Below, piece by piece: positions 1 to 9,127 of a DNA stretch of 64,000 bases (positions are counted from its first letter, which is position 1; every line of letters begins with the position of its first letter). The translations under genes and the position numbers were made by a program. Origin of the DNA: Demequina sediminis (lineage in GTDB: Bacteria > Actinomycetota > Actinomycetes > Actinomycetales > Demequinaceae); NCBI RefSeq assembly GCF_030296675.1, contig NZ_AP027736.1:248001-312000 (forward strand). The letters are read 5' to 3'. A model generated the notes under the pieces. The model had not been told where the DNA came from. It searched no databases and saw only the letters and a list, made by a program, of their open reading frames with translations.

Positions 1-1452
1 GGCGCGGTGCCCAAGGACACCGAGTTCTTCGGGCTGGTCGCCAAGGAGCTGAGCTTCCGGCACGCGCAGTTCGCGGCGTTCGGGATGACGCGGCGCGCCG
101 GCAGCACGGCGGCATCTGACCCGCAGGTGCGCGCGCTGCTCGACTCCGAGGCCCCCATCATCACGCTGGTCGCAAAGACCGACATCCGCCACGCGGAGCG
201 AGCCCTGCGCGTCAGCGGCGAGGAGAACCTCGCGATGATCGAGGAGACCGTCGCGTTCCTCGTGGGCGAGGGTCGCCGCGTCGTGCTCGATGCAGAGCAC
301 TTCTTCGATGGCTTCGTCTACGACCCCGAGTACGCGATCAGGGCGCTGCTTGCGGGAGAGCACGCCGGGGCATCGTCGCTGGTGTTGTGCGACACGAACG
401 GCGGGATGCTCCCCGACGACGTCACGCGGATCGTCACGGCGGTCCGCGCGCGCACCACTGCGCAGCTGGGCATGCACGCGCACAACGACTCCGGCTGCGC
501 CGTCGCGAACTCGATGGCAGCGGTTGCCGCGGGCGTCACGCACGTCCAGGGCTGCGTCAACGGCTACGGCGAGCGCACGGGCAACGCGGACCTGATCGCG
601 GTCGCGGCCAACCTCGAGATCAAGCGTGGGGTGTCCGCGCTCAAGGGCGACGGACTGAGCGACGCGACGCGCATCTCGCACGCGATCTCCGAGATCACCA
701 ATATCGCGCCCTTCGCGCGGCAGCCGTACGTCGGGGCATCGGCCTTCGCTCACAAGGCGGGCCTTCACGCGAGCGCGATCAAGGTCGATCCCGACCTCTA
801 CCAGCACACCCAGCCCGAGCTCGTGGGCAACGACATGCGCATGCTGGTGTCCGAGATGGCGGGGCGTGCCTCGATCGAGCTCAAGGGCAAGGAGCTCGGA
901 ATCGACCTGGAGGGCCAGCCCGAGGTCCTCAAGCGCGTCATGGAGCGCGTCAAGAATGCCGAGGCCATGGGCTACACGTTCGACGCGGCCGATGCCTCGT
1001 TCGAGCTACTGCTGCGCGGTGAGATGGGTCAGTCGCCTCGGTACTGGGACGTCGAGACGTGGCGCGTGCTCGTGTCCTCGGCACCGGGAAACCCCAACGA
1101 GGCCGACGCCGAGGCGATCGTCAAGCTGCGTGCGGGCGGGCGCCGCTACGTCACGGTCGGTGAGGGCAACGGCCCGGTCAACGCGATCGACCACGGCCTG
1201 CGTGCCGCGCTGGTGGCCGCGTACCCCGAGATCGACCGCTTCGACCTCACCGACTTCAAGGTGCGCATCATGGACGCCGCACACGGCACGGACGCGGTCA
1301 CGCGCGTGCTGATCACCACGGTCGACACCGTGACCGGCGCCCAGTGGCGCACGGTCGGCGTGGGCCCCAACGTCATCGAGGCCTCGTGGGAGGCCCTCAC
1401 CGACGCGCTGCTCTACGGCCTCCTGAAGGCCGAGGTGACCCCGGCGGTGTAG
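1..1452 (+). CDS. cimA: citramalate synthase, 5'-truncated by window edge
   Basis: This reads as the C-terminal 483 residues of a (R)-citramalate synthase, which condenses pyruvate and acetyl-CoA toward 2-oxobutanoate for isoleucine (isopropylmalate synthase family). The HMGL-like TIM barrel shows CDTNGGMLPDD and the metal-binding HAHND motif, then CVNGYGERTGNADL. From about residue 350 the LeuA-type allosteric domain follows, ending near DALLYGLLKAEV. The frame is open to base 1, so the GTG at 7 is an internal Val and the true start lies outside the window. FAGL-type loop residues (FAHKAGLHASA) are intact. The length fits CimA (about 530 residues) better than LeuA, but regiospecificity cannot be proven from sequence alone. 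Confidence 0.9.
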   Translation, partial: GAVPKDTEFFGLVAKELSFRHAQFAAFGMTRRAGSTAASDPQVRALLDSEAPIITLVAKTDIRHAERALRVSGEENLAMIEETVAFLVGEGRRVVLDAEHFFDGFVYDPEYAIRALLAGEHAGASSLVLCDTNGGMLPDDVTRIVTAVRARTTAQLGMHAHNDSGCAVANSMAAVAAGVTHVQGCVNGYGERTGNADLIAVAANLEIKRGVSALKGDGLSDATRISHAISEITNIAPFARQPYVGASAFAHKAGLHASAIKVDPDLYQHTQPELVGNDMRMLVSEMAGRASIELKGKELGIDLEGQPEVLKRVMERVKNAEAMGYTFDAADASFELLLRGEMGQSPRYWDVETWRVLVSSAPGNPNEADAEAIVKLRAGGRRYVTVGEGNGPVNAIDHGLRAALVAAYPEIDRFDLTDFKVRIMDAAHGTDAVTRVLITTVDTVTGAQWRTVGVGPNVIEASWEALTDALLYGLLKAEVTPAV

Positions 1453-1471
1453 CCGCCCGCCGCACCTGCGA

Positions 1472-1502
1472 CCGGCATCGTCCCCAGGAGGGACGATGCC
1501 GG
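1472..1502. terminator. hairpin built from two inverted GGCATCGTCC words
   Basis: Positions 1472-1484 and 1490-1502 are perfect reverse complements (13 bp) around a 5-nt loop, directly after the cimA stop. There is no clear U-tract, as is usual for actinobacterial terminators. Each arm contains the dispersed word GGCATCGTCC. Confidence 0.75.
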
Positions 1503-1548
1503 GGTCACCGTGGTCCTCGCGCCCGCCGGGGCGGGGAGGATAGGTGGC

Positions 1549-2601
1549 ATGCACGGTGAGTACAAGGTTCCTGGCGGCAAGCTCGTGGTCGCGGATGTCG
1601 AGCTCGATCACACGGGCGAGACGCTCGACACGGTGGTGATCTCGGGGGACTTCTTCCTCGAGCCCGCGGAGGCGATCGGCGACATCTCGCGGGCGCTCGC
1701 GGGGCTGTCCGCGCATGCGACCGTGTCGCAGATGACCGCCGCCGTCACGCGTGCGGCGAGCGGCGCGCAGTTCATCGGCTTCAGCCCGGAGGCGGTCGCG
1801 ATCGCGGTGCGTCGCGCGCTCGGGCACGCGACCAGCTGGCACGACCACACGTTCGAGACCATTCACGACTCCCCGCGTGACCCGCACCTGCAGATGGCGA
1901 TCGACGACGTCCTGGCGCGCGAGGTCGCGGCGGGCACGCGCGGACCTACGCTGCGCATCTGGGAGTGGGAGCGCAACGCGGTGGTGATCGGGTCCTTCCA
2001 GTCGCTGCGCAACGAGGTCGATGCCGAGGGTGCCGCGCGCCATGACGTCACCGTGGTGCGGCGCGTGTCCGGCGGCGGCGCGATGTTCATCCAGCCGGGC
2101 AACACCATCACGTACTCGCTCTACGTGCCCACGTCGCTGGTCGAGGGGCTGAGCTTCGAGCAGTCCTACGCGTTCCTCGACGACTGGGTGCTCGGCGCGC
2201 TGAGGTCGGTGGGTATCGAGGCGACCTACGTTCCGCTCAACGACATCGCGTCTCCCGCGGGGAAGATCGCGGGCGCGGCGCAGAAGCGCTACTCCGCGGG
2301 CGCCGTGCTCCACCACGTGACCATGGCCTACGACATCGACGCCGACGCGATGCTCGAGGTGCTCAGGATCGGCCGCGAGAAGCTGTCGGACAAGGGCACC
2401 AAGAGCGCGAACAAGAGGGTCGACCCCTTGCGCAGCCAGACCGGCATGTCGCGCGCGGACATTATCGAGGCATTCCTCGACCACTTCGCGTCGCGGTACG
2501 CGACGGTGCCCGGCGCCGTCCGGGAGCACGAACTCGCCGCGGCCCACCGCGCCGTCGAGGACCGTTTCGCGACTGACTCGTGGCTGAGGATCGTCCCGTA
2601 G
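1549..2601 (+). CDS. lplA: lipoate-protein ligase with permuted domains
   Basis: The 350-residue protein attaches lipoate to E2 or H-protein lysyl domains. Residues 1 to about 95 resemble the small accessory domain (LplB / LplA C-terminal type: HGEYKVPGGKLV, then GDFFLEP). Residues about 105-340 form the BPL/LplA catalytic domain, with RRVSGGGAMFIQPGNT corresponding to the RR(x)SGGGxVxHD-type loop and GKIAGAAQKR containing the catalytic Lys. The accessory domain therefore precedes the catalytic domain, the reverse of E. coli LplA. The ATG at 1549 is chosen because GGGGAGGA lies just upstream; the frame stays open to a GTG at 1510 that lacks a site. No neighbour is a lipoyl enzyme. Family certain; lipoate versus octanoate specificity unknown. 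Confidence 0.88.
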   Translation: MHGEYKVPGGKLVVADVELDHTGETLDTVVISGDFFLEPAEAIGDISRALAGLSAHATVSQMTAAVTRAASGAQFIGFSPEAVAIAVRRALGHATSWHDHTFETIHDSPRDPHLQMAIDDVLAREVAAGTRGPTLRIWEWERNAVVIGSFQSLRNEVDAEGAARHDVTVVRRVSGGGAMFIQPGNTITYSLYVPTSLVEGLSFEQSYAFLDDWVLGALRSVGIEATYVPLNDIASPAGKIAGAAQKRYSAGAVLHHVTMAYDIDADAMLEVLRIGREKLSDKGTKSANKRVDPLRSQTGMSRADIIEAFLDHFASRYATVPGAVREHELAAAHRAVEDRFATDSWLRIVP

Positions 2602-2612
2602 GGCCTCACACG

Positions 2613-3332
2613 CTAGACGTGGACGCCCACGAACGAGCCGATGCCCCACGTGATCGCCATCGCGAGCGAGCCTCCCAGCACGTTGCGCAGCACCGCGCGT
2701 GCGCGGGGCGCGTGTCCCAGGCGGGCGGAGACGAGTCCCGAGATCGCGAGCGCCACCGCGACCACACCGAAGGTCAGCGGCACCTTGAGGCTGTCGGGCG
2801 CGAGCACGGCCGTCAGCAGCGGGAACATGCCGCCCAGCGTGAAGGCGATGAGTGAGGCGAACGCGGCGTGCCAGGGGTTGATGAGCGCCTCGGGGTCGAT
2901 GCCCAGGTGAGCGCGGGCGTGGGCCGCGAGCGGGTCGAAGGCCGTCTGCTCGATAGCGGCGCGCCGCGCCGTCTCCTCCGACATCCCGGTCTCCATGTGG
3001 AGCTGGGCGAGCTGGTCGAGCTCCCAGTCAGGCCGGTGCTCGTGCCACTGGCGCTCGCGGTCGAGCTGGGCCTGCTCCGCGTCGCGCTGACTCGAGACGG
3101 ACACGTACTCGCCCACGCCCATCGAGAGAGCTCCGGCCGCGATGCCGGCGATCGCGGCGGTGAGGATGATTGCGGGGCTGGGATTGGCGGCGACCACGCC
3201 CACGAGGAGTGCGGCGATCGAGACGATGCCGTCGTTGGCTCCCAGCACGCCGGCGCGCAGCGCGTTGAGGCGGCGCGAGACGCGGTCCTCGTCGGGAAAC
3301 AACGAGGTGTGGTGCGGCTGGGTGTTGGTCAC
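2613..3332 (-). CDS. VIT1/CCC1-family membrane transporter
   Basis: A 239-residue integral membrane protein of the VIT family, which exports Fe2+/Mn2+ or sequesters it in eukaryotic vacuoles. The signature GANDGIVS occurs early (about residue 30), followed by two helices, a soluble Glu/His-rich metal-binding segment (about 80-150, QRDAEQAQLDRERQWHEH) and about three C-terminal helices. The start is the GTG at 3332, preceded by CTGGAAGG; the longer open frame to 3449 lacks a site and has unlike composition. It converges on lplA with an 11-bp gap. The metal is inferred from family only. Confidence 0.85.
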   Translation of the reverse strand: MTNTQPHHTSLFPDEDRVSRRLNALRAGVLGANDGIVSIAALLVGVVAANPSPAIILTAAIAGIAAGALSMGVGEYVSVSSQRDAEQAQLDRERQWHEHRPDWELDQLAQLHMETGMSEETARRAAIEQTAFDPLAAHARAHLGIDPEALINPWHAAFASLIAFTLGGMFPLLTAVLAPDSLKVPLTFGVVAVALAISGLVSARLGHAPRARAVLRNVLGGSLAMAITWGIGSFVGVHV

Positions 3333-3384
3333 GCCTTCCAGGGTAGGCAGGCGCCGCCGCGCCCGCCAGCAAGCGAAACCTTGC

Positions 3385-3738
3385 CTAACTTTCCTTCTCG
3401 GGAGCGCATGCGCGCACCTCGACGGGAAGGCGCAGCGCTCGGCTGGCACGCTCCGCCCAGATGATGGCGTCGCCCATCGAGCGCGCGTGGATGAGCCAGA
3501 AGCCGCCTTGGTGCTCGGCGGTCGCCAGGTAGGGGCCGTCGGTGGTCTCCGCGCCGTCGGGGAGTGCGGTCACCACGCGTGCCTGGGGAGCGGGCTCGAA
3601 TCCCGCCGCGGTAACCCATGCGCCGGCGTCGCGAAGGTCGTCGTTGAGTGCGTCGACCTCCGCCATGATCTGGTCCAGATCAGGCGGGACCTCGCCCGAG
3701 CCCTGCTCGTAGTACATGGCCAGGTGAAACAGCGGCAT
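3385..3738 (-). CDS. YciI-like (DGPF) domain protein
   Basis: A 117-residue single-domain protein of the YCII/DGPF superfamily, a dimeric ferredoxin-like fold often found beside ECF sigma factors, with no settled reaction. The family signature here is DGPYLATAEHQGGFWLI (residues about 67-83). AGAWVTAAGFEP and the ALPDG segment also match. GAGGAGGTCC precedes the ATG. No sigma factor is adjacent, so the usual context is absent. It may share a transcript with the antiporter upstream (gap about 110 bp). Confidence 0.82.
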   Translation of the reverse strand: MPLFHLAMYYEQGSGEVPPDLDQIMAEVDALNDDLRDAGAWVTAAGFEPAPQARVVTALPDGAETTDGPYLATAEHQGGFWLIHARSMGDAIIWAERASRALRLPVEVRACAPEKES

Positions 3739-3848
3739 GGTGGACCTCCTCGTCGAGACCCCTCAGCTCGCGCCCGACCGGCACTCCTCATGAAGTGTCG
3801 CAAGCATCCGAGGCAAACGCCAACCGTGCGTCGTCTCGGCCGCACCCG

Positions 3849-5132
3849 TCAGGCGGGTGCGGGCTCCTCGGGGAGCCGCCCATGGCGTCGGTCGAGGGAT
3901 CTCATCGCGGGGGTGGCCGTGATGCCGTGGAGGATCACGGAACCCAGCACCGCGAGCAGCGTTACCGCCCACAGCCGGTCGCCGCCGGGGAAGTTGGCCT
4001 CCTGGAGGGCGAAGGCCAGATAGAACAGCGACCCGACCCCGCGCACGCCGAAGAACGCGATGACCATGCGTTCGCGGCGGCGCGTCACGCCTCCCGCGAG
4101 CCCGATCCATCCCGCGAGCGGTCGCACCACCAGTAGGACGGCCGCCACGAAGACGATGTCGATCAGGCCGATCCCCTCGAGTGCACCCCTGCTCACCGCT
4201 CCGCCCACGAGCACCAGCACCGCGACGGTGAGGAGGCGCTCGATTTGCTCGACGAACCCGTGCAGGACGCGGACGTAGTCATGGTGTCGGGCGTTCGAGC
4301 GCAGCACGAGCGCCGCGACGAACACGGCGATGAAGCCGTACCCGTGCACGAGCTCGGTGAGCCCGTACGTGAGGAAGGTCGCGGCCAGCGCGATGAAGCC
4401 GTGCGCGCCATCCGTGATCCGGCGCCGCTCCGATGCCGTCGAGAAGAGCATCCTTCCCAGCAGCCAGCCGCAGGCCGCGCCCATGCCGACTCCAGCCGCG
4501 ATGCGCCACACGAGGTCGACCGCGAGCCAGTGCCCCAGCCAGCCCGACGGCGCGATACCCGCGATCGCGATGCCGACCGCAGCCCACGTGAACAGGAACG
4601 CGAGGCCGTCATTGAGCCCAGCCTCCGAGGTGAGGGCGAAGCGGACCTCGTCGTCGTCGTGTTCGGGATCCTGTGCGGGCTTGCTCACCTGCACCTCCGA
4701 GGCCAGCACGGGGTCGGTGGGAGCCAGGACGGCCGCGATCAGCACGGCGGCAGCGACGCCCAGCCCGAGCATCGTCCATCCGAGCAGCCCCACCGCGATC
4801 ATGCTGAGCGGCATCGTGATGCCCAGCAGCCTCCACGTGCTCGACCACCGCCGCCACCCGAGCGGCCGGTTGAGCGCGAGCCCGGCACCCATGAGGGAGA
4901 TGATGACGCACAGTTCGGTGAGGTGAACAGCGACCTCGGGGTGAGCGAGGGGATCGGGATCGGGCAGGTCGGGGATGAGCGCGAAGACCACGATGCCGGC
5001 GGCGACGAAGAGCATCGGCATGGACAGGGGTGCCGCGCGCAGCAGGCGCGGCAACAGGGCCGCCAGCAGAGTGGCGACGCCGACGGCAAGGTACGTGAGC
5101 GGCACCGGGTCGAGCTCGATCATGGATGCCAC
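3849..5132 (-). CDS. Na+/H+ antiporter, CPA1/NhaP type
   Basis: A 427-residue protein with about 12 hydrophobic segments typical of cation/proton antiporter family 1. Ion-binding motifs are present: APTDPVLASEV in the helix that carries the transport Asp, and SEAGLNDGLAFLF with the paired Asn-Asp of electroneutral NhaP-type exchangers. A charged loop (DPEHDDDEV) separates them. The start could be GTG 5132 or ATG 5123; neither has a good ribosome site. The first base of the GTG lies in the 8-bp target duplication of the insertion sequence, so the element sits exactly at the 5' end. Before insertion the gap to yggS was only about 25 nt, implying a former shared transcript. Confidence 0.9.
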   Translation of the reverse strand: MASMIELDPVPLTYLAVGVATLLAALLPRLLRAAPLSMPMLFVAAGIVVFALIPDLPDPDPLAHPEVAVHLTELCVIISLMGAGLALNRPLGWRRWSSTWRLLGITMPLSMIAVGLLGWTMLGLGVAAAVLIAAVLAPTDPVLASEVQVSKPAQDPEHDDDEVRFALTSEAGLNDGLAFLFTWAAVGIAIAGIAPSGWLGHWLAVDLVWRIAAGVGMGAACGWLLGRMLFSTASERRRITDGAHGFIALAATFLTYGLTELVHGYGFIAVFVAALVLRSNARHHDYVRVLHGFVEQIERLLTVAVLVLVGGAVSRGALEGIGLIDIVFVAAVLLVVRPLAGWIGLAGGVTRRRERMVIAFFGVRGVGSLFYLAFALQEANFPGGDRLWAVTLLAVLGSVILHGITATPAMRSLDRRHGRLPEEPAPA

Positions 5133-5139
5133 GTTATCC
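5132..5139. repeat. left target-site duplication of the IS
   Basis: CGTTATCC here and at 6562-6569 flank the inverted repeats exactly. Eight base pairs is the expected duplication for ISL3-family elements. Confidence 0.9.
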
Positions 5140-6561
5140 GGCTCTTCGCAAATGAGGGTGTAGTGCGTGCTGCGGTGAGTGGTCGGGGGTAGGGGTCGAG
5201 GTCCCCCAGGATGGAAGTTCTCACACTCACCGTCCGGAAGACCTCGACTTGTCTCACGCTACCTTCGGCGCGCCCGATCTCACGACCTTCTGCAACCTCG
5301 ATGCTCTTGGCCTGATCGTCACCGGCCAACATCTCGCCCCCGATCGGGCTGTCCTCGAGTGCCGCGCCGCCACGGTTGACGACCTGTGTCATGGCTGCGG
5401 TGGGCGAGGTGTGTCGCGCGGCACGATCACGCGCCGACTCGCGCACGAGCCCTTCGGCGGACGGCCCACGACCCTGTTGATCCGGGTACGCCGCTACAGG
5501 TGCAGCCCGTGCGGCCGTTTCTGGACAGACGATCTCCGTGCGGCCGCCGATCCGCGGGCGAAGGTCTCCCGCGGCGGCCTGGCCTGGGCGCTCAGGGCGC
5601 TCGTCGTGGACCACCTGAGCATCTCTCGTATCGCGGCGGGACTGGGGGTCGCGTGGCACACCGCGAACGACGCGGTCCTGACCGAAGGGCACCGCCAGCT
5701 GATCAACGACCCCACCCGGTTCCACGGTGTCGCGGTGATCGGTGTCGACGAGCACGTATGGCGACACACCCGCTACGGTGGCAACTACGTGACGGTCATC
5801 ATCGACCTCACCCCGGTACGCGACGGCGTCGGTCCGGCCCGGCTGCTCGACATGATCCCTGGCAGGTCGAAGGTCACCTTCCAGATGTGGCTGGCCGAAC
5901 GTCCTCGATGCTGGAGGAGCGGATCGAGTCGATCGCCATGGACGGCTTCAGCGGGTTCAAGACCGCGGCCGCCGAGGAACTGCCCACCGCGACCGCCGTG
6001 ATGGACCCGTTCCACGTCGTCAAGCTCGCCGGCGACGCCCTCGACCAATGCCGTCGCCGCATCCAGCAAGCCATCCACGGCCACCGGGGACGTGCCGGAG
6101 ACCCGCTGTACATGTCCCGTCGGATCCTGCACACCGGACTGGAGTACCTCACCGACCGCCAGTGGGCACGCCTGGAGACCTTGTTCAACACCGACGCCCA
6201 CACCGAGGTCGAGATCACCTGGGCCGCCTACCAGCGCCTCATCACCAACTACCGCAACCCCGACCGCGCCGCCGCCCGCGCCGACCTCGCCCACCTGATC
6301 GAGTCCCTGCGCACCGGCGTCCCCGCCGCGCTGATCGAGCTACGCCGCCTCGGGCGGACCCTCAACAATCGCACCTGCGACATCCTCGCCTACTTCGACC
6401 GACCCGGCACATCCAACGGCCCGACAGAAGCGATCAACGGCCGACTCGAACACCTCCGCGGCTCGGCCCTGGGGTTCCGGAACCTGACGCACTACATCGC
6501 CAGGTCGCTACTCGAGACTGGCGGCTTCAGGCCACTACTACACCCTTGAATGCGAAGAGCC
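5140..6561 (+). mobile_element. ISL3-family insertion sequence, complete ends
   Basis: The 1,422-bp element is bounded by imperfect 25-bp inverted repeats, 5140-5164 and 6537-6561, matching at 21 of 25 positions. The outer 11 bp are GGCTCTTCGCA and the inner block is AGGGTGTAGT. It is flanked by an 8-bp direct repeat, so boundaries are precise and insertion appears fairly recent. It carries one transposase gene on the plus strand with a single frame break. It separates yggS from the antiporter gene, both reading leftward, opposite to the transposase. Confidence 0.95.
5249..6549 (+). pseudogene. ISL3 transposase, one frame break near 5903
   Basis: A transposase of about 433 residues, read as two overlapping frames. 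The N-terminal part (5249 to about 5905) has a zinc ribbon (CHGCGGRG ... YRCSPCGRFW), a helix-turn-helix and GVDEHVWRHTRYGG with the first DDE Asp. The second frame resumes at MLEERIESIAMDGFSGFKTA (second Asp) and ends with the conserved TSNGPTEAINGRLEHLRG block carrying the Glu. Restoring one base at CGTCC (about 5902-5904) rejoins them. There is no slippery heptamer, so programmed frameshifting is unlikely. Given the many similar breaks in this window a sequencing deletion is possible, but here real decay cannot be excluded. The likely start is TTG 5249 after GGAAG. Confidence 0.85.
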
Positions 6562-6569
6562 CGTTATCC
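6562..6569. repeat. right target-site duplication of the IS
   Basis: Second copy of CGTTATCC. Bases 6570-6587 beyond it are the original sequence between yggS and the antiporter. Confidence 0.9.
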
Positions 6570-6587
6570 GCACGGCCCAGTGTGCGG

Positions 6588-7322
6588 TTAGGCCGCGGTG
6601 CGTGACCCCATCACCGCGGTGCCCACGCGCACCATGGTCGCGCCCTCGGCGACCGCCCACTCGAGGTCCTGCGACATGCCCATCGACAGCTCCCACGCCT
6701 GCGCGAGGGGGAGCGTGCCCCGCTCGGAGCGGATGAGCGCCTGGTCGCGAATCTCCCTGAGCCGCGCGTAGCCCTCGCGTACCGCGTTCTCGTCTCGAGA
6801 GTTCAGGCCGATCGTCATGAAGCCGGTGACCGTCAGTGCGGGCAGCGAGGCGATCATCGACGCGACCGCGAGGGCCTCGTCCGGCTCGACGCCGGCCTTG
6901 GATTCCTCTCCCGACACGTTGACCTGCAGCATGACCTCCATGGTGCGTCCGGCATCGACGCACAGGCGCGAGATGCGCTCGGCGAGACGCGCCGAGTCGA
7001 CCGTCTGGATGCACTGCGCCCACTCGACGGCGGTGGCGACCTTGTTGCGCTGGAGCTGTCCGATCACGTGGATGCGCGCGCCCGCGGCGGTCAGTTCGGC
7101 GCCCTTGGCGTCGAGTTCCTGCATCCTGCTTTCGCCCACAAGGACCCCGCCGGCGCGGACCACCGCTACCGCGGCATCGGCGTCCCACGTCTTGGTCGCC
7201 ACCAGGACGCGCACACCGGAACCGGCCCGGCCGCTCGCGGCCTCCGCGACATGCACGCGGGCCTTCACGGCGGCGAGAGCCCCCGCGTAGTCCCAACCGG
7301 CCGGCGTGGGGGAGAGGTCCAT
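6588..7322 (-). CDS. yggS: YggS-family PLP homeostasis protein
   Basis: A 244-residue pyridoxal-phosphate-binding protein of the YggS/PROSC family, a single alanine-racemase-like barrel that binds PLP without known catalysis and buffers vitamin B6. Matching features are VLVATKTWDADAAV (the Lys forming the Schiff base), HVIGQLQRNKV, LQVNVSGEESKAG and the C-terminal LSMGMSQDLEWAVAEGATMVRVG that contacts the phosphate. The start ATG 7322 shares one base with the ybaK stop (TGATG), with AAGGA upstream, so the two are translationally coupled. Many actinobacteria carry yggS beside ftsZ; here it is elsewhere. Confidence 0.93.
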   Translation of the reverse strand: MDLSPTPAGWDYAGALAAVKARVHVAEAASGRAGSGVRVLVATKTWDADAAVAVVRAGGVLVGESRMQELDAKGAELTAAGARIHVIGQLQRNKVATAVEWAQCIQTVDSARLAERISRLCVDAGRTMEVMLQVNVSGEESKAGVEPDEALAVASMIASLPALTVTGFMTIGLNSRDENAVREGYARLREIRDQALIRSERGTLPLAQAWELSMGMSQDLEWAVAEGATMVRVGTAVMGSRTAA

Positions 7323-7821
7323 CAGGAGTCCTTCGCGATCGGGGCGAGCACGGCGGAGGTGCACGCGATGAGGTCGGCGGGGGCCAGGCCGATATCGAGG
7401 CCGCGTCGGCCACCGCTGACATAGACCGTGTCCCACAGTTCGACGGTCTCGTCGATGGCGGTGGGCAGTGCGCGCCGCTGACCCAGCGGCGAGATTCCTC
7501 CCACGACGTAGCCGGTGGCGCGCTCGGCGTCGGCGGGGGTGCCATCTCCGCGCGCTTGCCGCCCAGCGCGTGCGCGAGCGCCTTGAGGTCGAGCATCCCG
7601 CTCACGGGCACGACCCCCACGGACAGCGTGCCGTCGACGTATGCGCACAGGGTCTTGTACATCTGGTCGGGGTCCACGCCCAGCGCCGCGGCGGCCTCGA
7701 GGCCGTAGCCGAGTTCGGAGGCGGGGTCGTGCTCATAGGGGTGCAGCGTGTGGACGATGCCTGCCTCGACCAGGGCGTGGACTGCGGGCGTCGCTCCGCC
7801 GGCGACGTGCTTGCGGGACAT
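7322..7821 (-). CDS. ybaK: YbaK/EbsC aminoacyl-tRNA deacylase (frame break)
   Basis: About 166 residues once repaired. The YbaK/ProX editing-domain fold hydrolyses mischarged aminoacyl-tRNA, typically Cys-tRNA(Pro). The first frame gives [18 protein letters not shown] through [17 protein letters not shown]. The second resumes at [19 protein letters not shown], the diagnostic GGISPxGQ motif, and ends [15 protein letters not shown]. Adding one base to the G5 run at 7535-7539 joins the frames. Since both halves are well conserved, the break is probably an error rather than decay. It is the first gene of the ybaK-yggS pair, divergent from rnhA with about 50 bp between. Confidence 0.85.
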
Positions 7822-7870
7822 GGAGACATTGTGGCCGATGCCATGGGTGAGGAGGGGCTACCGTGTCCGG

Positions 7871-8319
7871 GTGGAAGACGCGACCGTGACCGACGTGCAC
7901 ATGTGGACCGATGGCGCCTGCAAGGGAAATCCCGGCCCGGGCGGCTGGGGGTGTGGATGAAGGCGGGCGGCCACGAGCGCGAGCTCTTCGGCGGCGAGCT
8001 GGTCACCACGAACAACCGAATGGAGCTCACCGCGGTCATCGAGGGCCTCAAGGCCCTCAACCGGCCGTGCACCGTGACCCTGCACGTCGACTCGCAGTAC
8101 GTGAAGAACGGCGCGCAGTCGTGGATGAAGGGCTGGAAGCGCAACGGGTGGAAGACCGCTGACAAGAAGCCGGTCAAGAACGTCGAGCTGTGGCAGGCGC
8201 TCGACGAGCAGCTCCAGCGCCACCAGATCACGTGGGTCTGGGTCAAGGGACACGCGGGCGACCCCGGCAACGAGAGGGCCGATGAACTCGCCAACAAGGG
8301 AGTGCTCTCGGCGCGGTAG
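7871..8319 (+). CDS. rnhA: ribonuclease HI (frame break in G-run)
   Basis: About 149 residues after repair; degrades the RNA strand of RNA:DNA hybrids. The four carboxylates are visible: Asp in [17 protein letters not shown], Glu in [10 protein letters not shown], Asp in [10 protein letters not shown] and the last Asp in [12 protein letters not shown]. The handle region [18 protein letters not shown] is present, as in E. coli-type RNase HI. The frame breaks after GGWG; one more G in the G5 run at 7947-7951 gives [11 protein letters not shown], the expected sequence. GTG 7871 is the chosen start, with GAGGAGGGG about 12 nt upstream; ATG 7901 is a shorter alternative. Confidence 0.88.
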
Positions 8320-8407
8320 GTGCGAGAGGCGCCGTGCGCCGCTACGTTGCCGTGTGCGCGTCGGTGGGCGCGCATAGCCTGGATCGGGACGCGAGAAGGG
8401 CGGGCCG

Positions 8408-8983
8408 ATGCTCCAGGCGTGGGGAGACGAGTCTGGCTCGGTGGCGTCGCGAGATCCGGGCACGTATCTCCTCGGCGCTGTCATCGTTGCCGTGGACCGC
8501 CTCGACGACCTGCGGGCGGCCATGCGCGCTGTCCCTCGCAGGGGCGGCAGCAAGCTCCATTGGAGTTCCGACGACGATGCTGGCCACCGCCGTACCCTCA
8601 TGGCCGCGCTCGAGGAGGACCTGGAGGCCTTCGTTGTCGTGCGCGCCGGAAGCGTCATGGAACGGAACGAGAGGCGCAGGCGCAAGTGCATGGAGACGTT
8701 TGCTCCGGCTCTCGAGAGTGTTGGCTGCGCGACACTCACGATGGAGTCGCGCGGACCCTCCGACGACCATCGCGATCGCTTGTGCTTCGATGCGATGCGG
8801 GCAGGCCGCGTGTTGAGCGCCGGTGGCCTGCGCATCGAGCACGTGCCCGGGCCGGCAGAGCCCGCTCTCTGGCTCGCCGATGCCGTGTGCGGCGCCGTGG
8901 TCGCGTATCGGCTCGGCGATGACCGCTGGATTCGACTCATCGACAAACGGGCAACAATCGAACTCATCGGCGGCGCGACGTAG
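8408..8983 (+). CDS. DUF3800 domain protein
   Basis: A 191-residue protein of the DUF3800 family, recognised by the N-terminal WGDESG motif (residues about 5-10), a hydrophobic strand YLLGAVIVAV, and a late acidic segment LWLADAVCGAVVAYRLGDD. The family has an RNase H-like fold (DESG supplying the first acidic residues) and is scattered in accessory regions, sometimes near defence genes; its activity here is unknown. It sits alone between rnhA and a reverse-strand gene, with no obvious partner. A purine-rich GAAGGGCGGG precedes the ATG. Confidence 0.78.
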   Translation: MLQAWGDESGSVASRDPGTYLLGAVIVAVDRLDDLRAAMRAVPRRGGSKLHWSSDDDAGHRRTLMAALEEDLEAFVVVRAGSVMERNERRRRKCMETFAPALESVGCATLTMESRGPSDDHRDRLCFDAMRAGRVLSAGGLRIEHVPGPAEPALWLADAVCGAVVAYRLGDDRWIRLIDKRATIELIGGAT

Positions 8984-9127
8984 AACGGCAGCGAGCCCCA
9001 GGCCCTGTCTTCGGCAGGAACTCCTGAGGCTCACTTCCCACACCACCGCAATGGTGAGGCTGGTCACCCAGTTTACGGGTGTTCCTCTACGACGTCCACA
9101 CCTCGCGAGAGGGCCAGGAATGACGTC

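Noticed and set aside
5249-6549. Programmed -1 frameshifting in the IS transposase
   Set aside because: No slippery heptamer or downstream stem seen, and ISL3 elements normally have a single frame; a missing base is simpler.
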